DNA of 5,277 nt from GCA-2737125 sp044336815 (GTDB lineage Bacteria; Actinomycetota; Actinomycetes; S36-B12). Shown here one piece after another: positions 1 through 5,277 of the stretch. The stretch spans positions 1 to 5,277 of the forward strand of contig JBIIOU010000156.1 in the NCBI GenBank assembly GCA_044336815.1, given 5' to 3'. The position numbers and the translations under genes were made by a program. Positions within the stretch are counted from its first letter, which is position 1. Each line of letters starts with the position of its first letter. The notes under the pieces were generated by a model. That model saw nothing but the letters and a program-made list of their open reading frames with translations, was not told the DNA's origin and did no database searches.

Positions 1-1
1 A

Positions 2-376
2 GACCCGATCCACGCAGGTGGTCTGCGTTACCACGGGATGTCACCTCTCATTTCACATATATACGAGTTGGGGATGATGGAAGCTGTTGCGGTGCCTCAG
101 ACCGAGTGCTTCGCGGCGGCAATCCAGTTCGCGCGCACCGAAGGCATCGTGCCGGCACCTGAGCCAACACATGCAATCGCGCTGGCGATCCGCGAGGCGC
201 TAAAGGCCAAGGAAACCGGCGAAGAGACAGTGATCCTGACAGCACTGTGCGGCCACGGTCACTTTGATCTACCCGCTTACGACCAGTACCTGCGAGGCGA
301 AATGGTTGACGAGGTGTTCTCCGATGCCCGCTTGGCCGAGGCCATGGCGACGGTGCCGGAGGTTTCATACCCGTAA
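2..376 (+). CDS. trpB: TrpB-like (TrpB2-type) PLP enzyme, 3' end only
   Basis: This is the last 124 residues of a pyridoxal-phosphate enzyme of the TrpB2 branch (tryptophan synthase beta chain-like, fold type II), which joins indole and serine to make tryptophan. The frame is open from base 2 to the TAA at 374-376. The visible part begins with DPIHAGGLRYHGM, followed by a THAIALAIREALKAKE helix and the segment LCGHGHFDLPAYDQYL, all characteristic of TrpB2 C termini. Full family members have roughly 420-450 residues, so about 70% lies off the left edge, including the PLP lysine and the phosphate-binding loop. The Cys codon at 248-250 lies where classical TrpB has the Ser that contacts the PLP ring nitrogen. 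No other trp gene is visible. A strong terminator lies 21 bp after the stop, so this gene ends its transcription unit. Identity as TrpB2 family is firm; whether it serves tryptophan synthesis or indole salvage is not visible. Confidence 0.88.
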   Translation, partial: DPIHAGGLRYHGMSPLISHIYELGMMEAVAVPQTECFAAAIQFARTEGIVPAPEPTHAIALAIREALKAKETGEETVILTALCGHGHFDLPAYDQYLRGEMVDEVFSDARLAEAMATVPEVSYP

Positions 377-397
377 GCCAGATGCGCTGAGAACTGC

Positions 398-434
398 GAA
401 GGGGTGGATCCGGGAGGATCCACCCCTTCTTCTT
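398..434 (+). terminator. Intrinsic terminator of the trpB-like gene
   Basis: A perfect 14-bp inverted repeat (398-411 with 416-429) encloses a 4-base GGGA loop and is followed by a T-rich tail, TTCTTCTT (427-434). The stem is GC-rich at its base, with GGGGTGG pairing with CCACCCC. Only the plus-strand side has a T-rich tail, so it should act on the trpB-like transcript rather than in the opposite direction. Each arm contains a GGATCC hexamer. Confidence 0.88.
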
Positions 435-522
435 GCCATGACTGCGCCCCACGGGTTGCTGATCGAAAGTGATACCTAGACCGAGCCCTCAGGGCGGTGG
501 ACAAAACAAGTAAGGTCTACGC
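435..522 (+). promoter_or_regulatory. Leader and probable promoter region of the flippase gene
   Basis: This 88-bp gap lies between a strong terminator and the GTG start of the flippase gene, so a promoter for that gene should be here. I see no convincing -35/-10 pair. TTGCTG (456-461) and GATACC (471-476) are promoter-like but only 9 bp apart. A short GCCC-TCA-GGGC hairpin (485-495) could form in the leader. A weak Shine-Dalgarno sequence, TAAGG (511-515), lies 7 bases before the GTG and supports that start. The promoter is inferred from context, not from a clear motif. Confidence 0.3.
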
Positions 523-1749
523 GTGAGTGAGCAAACCCGAAGATCCTTAGCCAAGGGGCTAGTTTTCGTGGGCGCCGCCACCTTGATCGGCAATGGGGCC
601 GCTTATCTGCTTTCGATCGTGGCTGCTCGGGTGCTAACCCCTGCCGAGTTTGGTGCATATGGCGCCTTGCTTGGAATTTTGATCATCATCTCAACCCTGT
701 CTATTGCGGTTCAGGCATTGACTGCGCGCCGGGTGGCTGTCGCCACGGTAAATCGCGCCGAGGTTGAAGGCCAGGCAATCAGGCTCTCCCTATATGTAGG
801 TGTTGCCATCATCTTGGTGGGCTTGCTAGCAGCCTGGCCCCTGGGCTTGATTTTTGCTATCCCATATGCCGCGGTTGCTATGGGTCTAGCCTCCCTGGGT
901 TTCGTCGTCCTTGGAACCGCCTCACTTGGGATCGCCCAAGGCCGCGAGGAGCATCTGCGGTTCTCTATCGGTTTTTTGGCGAACGGTTTCGGCCGAGCAT
1001 TCGTCGGAATCGCCTTCGTACTGGCATTTCGAAGTGTGATCGGAGTTACCGCTGGCCTACTTGTTGGCTGCGCTGTGGGCGCCGTCATCAGCTACCTCCT
1101 AATTTGTCCGAAGGCGTGGGCCGGCAACCTCACGAAAGATGGTGCTGCCGAATTTGGTCACATTGCGCATGCACTGCTCGTACTGTTTACCTTGACCAAT
1201 GTCGACGTTCTTCTCGCGCGGATTTTCTTGACGGAGAATCAATCCGGTGAGTACTCGGTCGGCGTGTTGTTAGCGAAGATCGCATTCTTCCTGCCGAATG
1301 CCATCATTATCGTGTTGTTCCCAAAGATGACCGCCGGTGATTCAAAGCGTGCGGTGCTGATCGCAACCGGGCTGACCGCTTGCCTCGGCATATTCGTTAC
1401 GGGTTTCAGTTTCCTCTTCGGGACTTTCGTGATGCGCATTCTGGGCGGGGCACAATATGTCGAACTCGGTTCGGAGGCGTGGCTATTCGCCCTTGAAGGC
1501 TCAGCATTCGCGCTGGTGCAGGTGCTGCTTTACGCTCGATTAGCCGCCCAAGACCGTCGTGCGGTGCTAACCGTATGGGTAGCGCTGGTGGTACTCGTCA
1601 GCATCGTTGCATTCTGGCGGCATAATTCGGTGGCTGAAATCGTCACGACGGTTGTTGCAGTTTCACTTGTGCTAGCAGTGGTCGGGCTGCTGATGGATAG
1701 GCGTAATGCGACACCTGGTGCGGTAGTACCGATTGAAGCAGCTGAGTAA
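523..1749 (+). CDS. Polysaccharide flippase-like membrane protein (MOP/COG2244)
   Basis: This 408-residue protein consists almost entirely of hydrophobic helices. I count about 12 membrane segments, near residues 12-33, 41-64, 87-111, 114-137, 148-169, 172-194, 213-235, 246-266, 278-303, 320-340, 347-365 and 373-391. Short polar links separate them and the tail is soluble (392-408). The opening, with a helix followed by AARVLTPAEFGAYGALLG (about 34-51), is typical of the polysaccharide-synthesis branch of the MOP exporter superfamily, as is TNVDVLLARIFL at 225-236. Members flip lipid-linked glycans (Wzx, teichuronic acid or lipid II type) across the plasma membrane. The substrate cannot be read from the sequence, and no glycosyltransferase or polymerase gene is adjacent, so it is an isolated flippase. 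The GTG start has TAAGG 7 bases upstream. The upstream terminator and the convergent downstream gene suggest a single-gene unit. MATE-type drug export is less likely given these motifs. Confidence 0.85.
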   Translation: MSEQTRRSLAKGLVFVGAATLIGNGAAYLLSIVAARVLTPAEFGAYGALLGILIIISTLSIAVQALTARRVAVATVNRAEVEGQAIRLSLYVGVAIILVGLLAAWPLGLIFAIPYAAVAMGLASLGFVVLGTASLGIAQGREEHLRFSIGFLANGFGRAFVGIAFVLAFRSVIGVTAGLLVGCAVGAVISYLLICPKAWAGNLTKDGAAEFGHIAHALLVLFTLTNVDVLLARIFLTENQSGEYSVGVLLAKIAFFLPNAIIIVLFPKMTAGDSKRAVLIATGLTACLGIFVTGFSFLFGTFVMRILGGAQYVELGSEAWLFALEGSAFALVQVLLYARLAAQDRRAVLTVWVALVVLVSIVAFWRHNSVAEIVTTVVAVSLVLAVVGLLMDRRNATPGAVVPIEAAE

Positions 1750-1755
1750 CTGACT

Positions 1756-2331
1756 TTATTTCAGCACGTTATCGCGTACCCAGATACCAAGTTGCTGAGC
1801 GCATTCATCAACTAAAGAAGCCCAGGATTTACTGGCTGTCTCACCGGCTTGGTCACTAATTTGCTTGACGATAGTCAGCGGAATACCGGCGACCGCGGCG
1901 GCGTGGGCAATCGCGTAGGCCTCCATGTCGACGAGGTCGGCCTGCTGGGCCAGCCTTTCGCGCGTGGCGGAGTCCGAAATGAAAGCGTCTCCGGTTGTAA
2001 GGGTTGGTCCGCTGCCGCCCAGCTCAATAGGTGCACCGAAATGCAACCCGGTGAGTACGAAGAGCGCTGAATCATCAAGGTCATGTTGTGTTACCCGGGA
2101 AATCACCTGGGTACCCCAAAGGCCATCACGCAAACTACCCGCGGTGCCGAGGTTTATGACGCGGGCAGGTGAGAACTCACCGAGGATGGTGGCTACCGCG
2201 ACCGCGGCATTTACTTTGCCAGCACCGGTGACCAACACGGGTAACTCGCTGCCATGTAGATGTGTTGCCTCCTCCTCCAAAGCAACTACCAACAGGGGTA
2301 AGTCTGAGGAGATGGATCGGTGCAAGCGCAT
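1756..2331 (-). CDS. Short MTA/SAH nucleosidase-like protein (PNP_UDP_1 family)
   Basis: This 191-residue cytoplasmic enzyme should cleave the N-glycosidic bond of a purine nucleoside, most likely 5'-methylthioadenosine and/or S-adenosylhomocysteine, releasing adenine. Family landmarks occur in order: LEEEA (Glu21, matching Glu12 of E. coli MTAN), GAGKVNAA (36-43), NLGTAGSL (60-67), TTGDAFI (112-118), VDMEAYAIA (134-142; Glu137 matches Glu174) and ISD (158-160; Asp160 matches Asp197). All three known catalytic positions are therefore present. At 191 residues it is about 40 shorter than E. coli MTAN, mostly before TTGDAFI. I recognise this compact form from actinobacterial proteins annotated simply as nucleosidase. 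The ATG start is supported by GAAAGG on the minus strand (2342-2337), 5 bases upstream. It is divergent from the acetolactate decarboxylase-like gene and convergent with the flippase gene. A futalosine-hydrolase role is a possible alternative. Confidence 0.85.
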   Translation of the reverse strand: MRLHRSISSDLPLLVVALEEEATHLHGSELPVLVTGAGKVNAAVAVATILGEFSPARVINLGTAGSLRDGLWGTQVISRVTQHDLDDSALFVLTGLHFGAPIELGGSGPTLTTGDAFISDSATRERLAQQADLVDMEAYAIAHAAAVAGIPLTIVKQISDQAGETASKSWASLVDECAQQLGIWVRDNVLK

Positions 2332-2378
2332 GGTGGCCTTTCGGTTACGAAAATTGGGTGACCGCTAACGTTACCGCC
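2332..2378. promoter_or_regulatory. Compact divergent intergenic region with a palindrome
   Basis: Only 47 bp separate the divergent start codons of the nucleosidase gene (minus) and the acetolactate decarboxylase-like gene (plus). At its right end is a near-palindrome at 2363-2376, CGCTAACGTTACCG, with a perfect TAACGTTA core and one mismatched pair. GGTTACG (2343-2349) faces CGTTACC (2369-2375) as a one-mismatch inverted repeat. Such symmetry could be an operator controlling both genes, but no recognised regulator motif or clear -35/-10 pair is visible. At least one promoter probably extends into a neighbouring coding sequence. Confidence 0.3.
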
Positions 2379-3110
2379 ATGTTTGATGCTGCCCTTGCCG
2401 CCGCAGTAACTCGAGCTGAATCTGATATTGCCAAAGTCGCGCGCGGGCATATTCAGCAGACCGAAATCGTCAAGGATCTCTCCGAAGGCCACTATGACTC
2501 CGCGGTCACCGTTGCTGAGGCTTTCAAAGACGCGGTGCTCGGCATTGGTGTCGCCGAGGCGGTTGATGGCGAGATAGTGGCCTTCGATGGCGCCGTCTGG
2601 CGGGTGCCCGTTGATGGCATCCCGGTTATTGCCGAGCCACAGCAGGGCCTGCCATTCGCGGTGGTGGCAACCGGTGGGACGAGTATCACTCAACAGGTGG
2701 CCGCGGGCACTGACTTCGCCGGTCTAACGAGGTTAATTGACGAGGTACTCAAAGCGGCTGGCCAGCACCATGACCACCTGGTGGCGGCGATCCGGGTCGA
2801 TGGCTCCTTCACCGAGGTGTTGTTGCGCAGTGAGCCGCGCCAAACCCCGCCATATCGCCCACTTACCGAGGTCTTGGATCACGAGGTGCAGTTCGCCTTC
2901 GATACCTGGACGGGCACACTGGTGGGTTTTAGATTTCCGGATGTCAACGACCAAGTAGTGATACCGGGGCTGCATCTGCACGGTCTTGGTTCCGATCGAA
3001 ATAGTGGTGGACACTGCCACCGAGGGGTAACCGAAGTGGCAACTTTGCGGATCTGGCTAGATGACGCCGACATTTTCGTCCCGATGACCGGGGTGCACTA
3101 CGGTATGTAG
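2379..3110 (+). CDS. budA: Alpha-acetolactate decarboxylase-like protein
   Basis: This 243-residue protein resembles alpha-acetolactate decarboxylase (AlsD/BudA), which converts 2-acetolactate to (R)-acetoin and CO2. The eye alignment with B. subtilis AlsD is continuous. LSEGHYDSAVTVAEAF matches LLDGVYDGDFELSEIP, and VDGEIVAFDG matches LDGELIGFDG, so Glu65 (codon 2571-2573) is the conserved active-site Glu. AIRVDGSF matches AIRIDGLF, and Arg150 matches the active-site Arg. GLHLHGLGSDRNSGGH supplies the three zinc histidines, His199, His201 and His212. Two things are odd: the residues after His212 are Cys-His-Arg rather than the usual Val-x-Asp, and the protein stops about 20 residues early, without the C-terminal tail. 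No clear Shine-Dalgarno sequence precedes ATG 2379. It is the last usable start before the conserved core, while a GTG at 2358 would add seven residues. A tRNA gene begins 6 bp after the stop. The family call is strong; activity is less certain. Confidence 0.85.
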   Translation: MFDAALAAAVTRAESDIAKVARGHIQQTEIVKDLSEGHYDSAVTVAEAFKDAVLGIGVAEAVDGEIVAFDGAVWRVPVDGIPVIAEPQQGLPFAVVATGGTSITQQVAAGTDFAGLTRLIDEVLKAAGQHHDHLVAAIRVDGSFTEVLLRSEPRQTPPYRPLTEVLDHEVQFAFDTWTGTLVGFRFPDVNDQVVIPGLHLHGLGSDRNSGGHCHRGVTEVATLRIWLDDADIFVPMTGVHYGM

Positions 3111-3116
3111 GCACCT

Positions 3117-3201
3117 GGCGAGGTGGCAGAGCGGCCGAATGCAGGCGCCTTGAAAGCGCCCGAAGGGAAACCTTCCGGGGGTTCAAATCCCTCCCTCGCC
3201 G
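3117..3201 (+). tRNA. tRNA-Ser (anticodon UGA)
   Basis: A complete class II tRNA folds here. The acceptor stem GGCGAGG (3117-3123) pairs perfectly with CCTCGCC (3194-3200). The anticodon stem GGCGC/GCGCC (3144-3148, 3156-3160) holds the loop CTTGAAA with anticodon TGA at 3151-3153, so it reads UCA-family serine codons. A long variable arm has a 5-bp stem, GAAGG/CCTTC (3162-3166, 3171-3175). The T arm is 3177-3193 with loop TTCAAAT. The discriminator is G3201, as expected for serine. The next bases are CCG, so CCA is not encoded and must be added by the tRNA nucleotidyltransferase. It lies 6 bp after the acetolactate decarboxylase-like stop codon and 40 bp before the ThDP-enzyme gene, with no terminator on either side. 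Confidence 0.97.
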
Positions 3202-3241
3202 CCGAATTGGACGAACCCGCCCGCGCTAAGAGAAGGTCCGC

Positions 3242-4891
3242 ATGCCCGATAGCACTAAGCCGCTGATCAACGGTGAAACCACGATCCCCGCTCATCTGGT
3301 TCGACGCCTTGCTGAGCACGGGGTAACCGTGGGGTTCGGCATAGTTGGTGATTACGCCCTGCGCCTGTTCGGGGCCTTGGCTGATGCGGGACTGCCGATG
3401 CTCGTCACCGCCGATGAGCAGGGCTCAGGGTTTGCCGCCGATGCTTATGCGCGGCTGCGGGGCCTGGGTGTTGTTGGCTGCACCTACAGCGTCGGAGGGC
3501 TCAAGTTGACGAATGCGGTGGCTAACGCTTGGGCGGAGCAGGTACCGCTGCTCGTTGTCTCTGGTGCACCGGGTATTGCAGAGCGGGCAAATGGGGCGAT
3601 GCTCCACCACCGGGTCAAGGACTACGACACCCAACTTAAAGTTTTCCAGGACCTTACGGTTGCTCAGGCCGTCTTGGATAATCCGGTCACTGCTGCGGCA
3701 GAAATAGATCGGGTCATTGCCACCATGCTGGCAACCCAAAGGCCAGGTTACTTAGAGATTCCGCGCGATCAGGTTGATCACCTAATCAACTCATCCCCGG
3801 ACCCAATTCAATTGCAACCGCAACCGCTTAATGAGGCCAAGTTGGCCGCTGCCGTCGCCGATGTTGTTTCTATGCTGAGCTCAGCGAACTCCGCAGTTAT
3901 CCAAGCGGGTGTAATGGTTTCCCGTAGGTCATTGGCCGCCCCGCTACTTGGCCTGGCCGAGCATCTTGGCTTAATGGTGGCAACGAGCTCAATGTCAAAA
4001 GGGGTATTCCCCGAACGGCATCCGCTAGCACTTGGTGTCTATCAAGGCGCGGTAAGCCCGGTCAACGTCGTTGAAGTTGTTGAAAGCGCCGATGTGCTCT
4101 TGAGTTTAGGTGTGCTACCTACCGACCTTAACTTTGGTGGCTTCACAGCGCATATCTCGCCGACTCATCTCATTGCATGCACCGACACCGACGTCACCGT
4201 GGGTTTGCGCACGTACCGCGATGTACCGCTCGCAGCCTTCTTACCCGCGCTGCGAGATGCGGTTGCCGCGGGCCGCGATGCGCTACTACCAGCCGAACAT
4301 GATGTCCCTGAATTCGTCTCTGCGGGTGCGGTACCTATCCATGCTGAGCGGCTCATTGCCGCGGTGGCAGCGCGGATGAATGCGAGTCACGGGTTAATCG
4401 TCGACCCAGGGGATTGCCTATTCGCATCGGTTGAGCTTCCGGTACCAGCATGGTCGATATCGAGTGCCTACTACGCGACGATGGGCTACGCCGTACCGGC
4501 TGCTTTGGGTGCCGGTAAGGCCGACGCTGAGCACCGGCCGGTAGTACTTGTTGGTGACGGAGCATTTGCAATGAGCGGCATTGAGTCTGGATGGTGCGCA
4601 TTCAATGGTGTTCACCCGATCATCATCGTGATGGACAACTCTGGATTCGGCACTCAGCGGCCGATGCGCGACGGCCCATTTAATGACATTGCACCGCTCG
4701 CTGCTGAGAAACTGGTTGATGTTTTCGGTGTTGGCAAGGGTTGGCTCGCGTCAACCGAGGATGAACTTTCAGAGGCACTAGCCGAGGCATTCGCCCATGA
4801 TGAATTGGCGATAGTGCATGTGAAGGTTCCCAAGGGATCGATAAGCCCGGCACTGGCACGACTAACCGATGCGTTGGGCAAACGCGTGTGA
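3242..4891 (+). CDS. ThDP-dependent 2-oxo-acid decarboxylase-like enzyme (PDC/IPDC family)
   Basis: This 549-residue, full-length thiamine-diphosphate enzyme has three domains: N-terminal PYR (about 12-180), a central domain (about 197-345) and C-terminal PP (about 365-535). PYR features match pyruvate/indolepyruvate decarboxylases: FGIVGDY with Asp37 (like Asp27 of Zymomonas PDC), cofactor-activating Glu59 in ADEQGSGFAADAYAR, and His122-His123 (like His113-His114). The cofactor and Mg motif is GDG (438-440, Asp439) through DNSGFG with Asn466; the usual first Asn of the NN pair is Asp465. Gln472, in GFGTQRPM, lies where PDC, IPDC and KdcA have a catalytic Glu. The family decarboxylates 2-oxo acids to aldehydes or joins two of them as acyloins. 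The ATG start has AGAAGG (3231-3236) 5 bases upstream. The stop overlaps the next gene by 4 bp. It does not look like a standard acetolactate synthase, which lacks the His-His pair. The natural substrate is unknown. Confidence 0.85.
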   Translation: MPDSTKPLINGETTIPAHLVRRLAEHGVTVGFGIVGDYALRLFGALADAGLPMLVTADEQGSGFAADAYARLRGLGVVGCTYSVGGLKLTNAVANAWAEQVPLLVVSGAPGIAERANGAMLHHRVKDYDTQLKVFQDLTVAQAVLDNPVTAAAEIDRVIATMLATQRPGYLEIPRDQVDHLINSSPDPIQLQPQPLNEAKLAAAVADVVSMLSSANSAVIQAGVMVSRRSLAAPLLGLAEHLGLMVATSSMSKGVFPERHPLALGVYQGAVSPVNVVEVVESADVLLSLGVLPTDLNFGGFTAHISPTHLIACTDTDVTVGLRTYRDVPLAAFLPALRDAVAAGRDALLPAEHDVPEFVSAGAVPIHAERLIAAVAARMNASHGLIVDPGDCLFASVELPVPAWSISSAYYATMGYAVPAALGAGKADAEHRPVVLVGDGAFAMSGIESGWCAFNGVHPIIIVMDNSGFGTQRPMRDGPFNDIAPLAAEKLVDVFGVGKGWLASTEDELSEALAEAFAHDELAIVHVKVPKGSISPALARLTDALGKRV

Positions 4892-5277
4892 GTGTCCAAG
4901 ATTTGCTGCTTCATATCGCCGCCTCCGCCGTGGTGGTGATTGCACTCGCTATCTGCATCGGCGCCTCGGCCCCACGCTGGCCGAATACTTGGCTGCAACG
5001 AGATGTTGGCCCGCTTCACTTCAATCGATTCGATACGCGAAGTAGGTATCGCAAGATTGGAATAACCAAATTAGCCCGAACCCTGCCCGAACTCGGAGCA
5101 GTATTCGGCGGGCAAAGCAAGAAAGCACTGCCTGGCTTGACGATCGAGGATTTGGGTGCTTACCTCGTTGAGGTGCGCAGGGCCGAGTGGGTGCACTGGC
5201 TAACCCTGTTTGTCTGGCTGCCGCTCATCTTCTTCAACCCATGGTGGCTGACCTTGGTATTCGCCATTATCGTCATC
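4888..5277 (+). CDS. CrtO-family acyltransferase-like membrane protein, 5' part
   Basis: The frame starts at GTG 4888, overlaps the previous stop codon as GTGA, and stays open for 130 codons to the right edge. There is an N-terminal membrane helix (about 8-26), a polar region (about 30-98) and two more hydrophobic stretches (about 103-116 and 119-130). The core reads YRKIGITKLARTLPELGAVF (54-73), then GGQSKKAL, then VEVRRAEWVHWL (94-105) and FFNPWW. I recognise this pattern from the family of glycosyl-4,4'-diaponeurosporenoate acyltransferase (CrtO). In Staphylococcus that enzyme esterifies the sugar of a C30 carotenoid glycoside in the membrane. Actinobacterial relatives are common but largely uncharacterised, and no carotenoid gene is visible here, so the substrate is open. 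Only a weak Shine-Dalgarno sequence precedes the GTG, so translation is probably coupled to the ThDP-enzyme gene through the stop/start overlap. The 3' end lies outside the window. Confidence 0.75.
   Translation, partial: MSVQDLLLHIAASAVVVIALAICIGASAPRWPNTWLQRDVGPLHFNRFDTRSRYRKIGITKLARTLPELGAVFGGQSKKALPGLTIEDLGAYLVEVRRAEWVHWLTLFVWLPLIFFNPWWLTLVFAIIVI

Noticed and set aside
48..452. 134-codon minus-strand open frame over the trpB-like gene
   Set aside because: It covers the terminator hairpin and a conserved TrpB2 C terminus. Its Arg/Pro/Ser-rich composition is typical of an antisense shadow in GC-rich DNA.
485..495. Small GCCC-TCA-GGGC hairpin in the flippase leader as a terminator or riboswitch
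   Set aside because: The stem is only 4 bp, with no T tract and no further conserved structure, so it is probably chance.
711..1088. 125-codon open frame on the minus strand inside the flippase gene
   Set aside because: Its composition is low-complexity, rich in Ala, Thr, Pro and Arg, and antisense to a clear membrane protein. It has no recognisable domain.
2262..2378. N-terminal extension of the acetolactate decarboxylase-like protein back to ATG 2262
   Set aside because: It would overlap the start of the divergent nucleosidase gene by 70 bp. The added residues are proline/arginine/tryptophan-rich with no resemblance to the family, and a start at 2379 gives a family-like length.
2286..2693. 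135-codon minus-strand open frame across the divergent region and the acetolactate decarboxylase-like gene
   Set aside because: It lies antisense to a gene with well-conserved family motifs and overlaps the true nucleosidase start. No family resemblance was seen.
3117..3201. tRNA-Ser as an attachment site for an integrated element
   Set aside because: No integrase gene and no direct repeat of the tRNA 3' end were seen in the window, and the flanking genes look like ordinary metabolic genes.
3242..4891. Annotating the ThDP enzyme as a standard acetolactate synthase large subunit
   Set aside because: The His-His pair at 122-123 and the GDY Asp at 37 are hallmarks of the pyruvate/indolepyruvate decarboxylase group. 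Acetolactate synthase function is kept only as a hypothesis based on Gln472 and the neighbouring gene.
4654..5019. 121-codon minus-strand open frame across the ThDP-enzyme/CrtO junction
   Set aside because: It is antisense to two recognised coding regions, with Ser/Ala-rich composition and no motif.

Overview
The window looks like chromosomal DNA of a moderately high-GC actinobacterium. The evidence is indirect: GC-rich codons, two genes starting with GTG (523 and 4888), tight packing, a tRNA without an encoded CCA end, and a short nucleosidase of a kind I associate with Actinomycetota. I see no plasmid, phage, IS element or CRISPR signal, and the species cannot be named from the sequence alone.

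Left part (1-1749): the 3' end of a TrpB-like PLP enzyme runs in from the left edge and is closed by a strong intrinsic terminator (14-bp perfect stem, 398-429). A separate transcription unit follows with one gene, a 408-residue multi-membrane-span flippase of the polysaccharide-export type. It converges, with a 6-bp gap, on a minus-strand nucleosidase gene (1756-2331).

Right part (2332-5277): the nucleosidase gene is divergent from an alpha-acetolactate decarboxylase-like gene (2379-3110). After it come tRNA-Ser(UGA) (3117-3201), a ThDP-dependent 2-oxo-acid decarboxylase-like gene (3242-4891), and the start of a membrane protein of the carotenoid-glycoside acyltransferase (CrtO) family (4888 to the right edge). 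These four elements share a strand, have gaps of 6 and 40 bp and then a 4-bp overlap, and show no intrinsic terminator between them, so they may be one mixed mRNA/tRNA transcription unit.

The most interesting point is the pair of metabolic enzymes around the tRNA. The ThDP enzyme keeps the Asp and His-His residues of pyruvate/indolepyruvate decarboxylases, but by eye alignment has Gln where that family has its catalytic Glu. From what I recall of engineered Zymomonas pyruvate decarboxylase, that change favours carboligation over aldehyde release. A carboligase making acetolactate next to an acetolactate decarboxylase would be a two-step route from pyruvate to acetoin built on a decarboxylase scaffold rather than on AlsS. 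This is a hypothesis. The decarboxylase partner is itself atypical: short at the C terminus and altered beside its zinc site.
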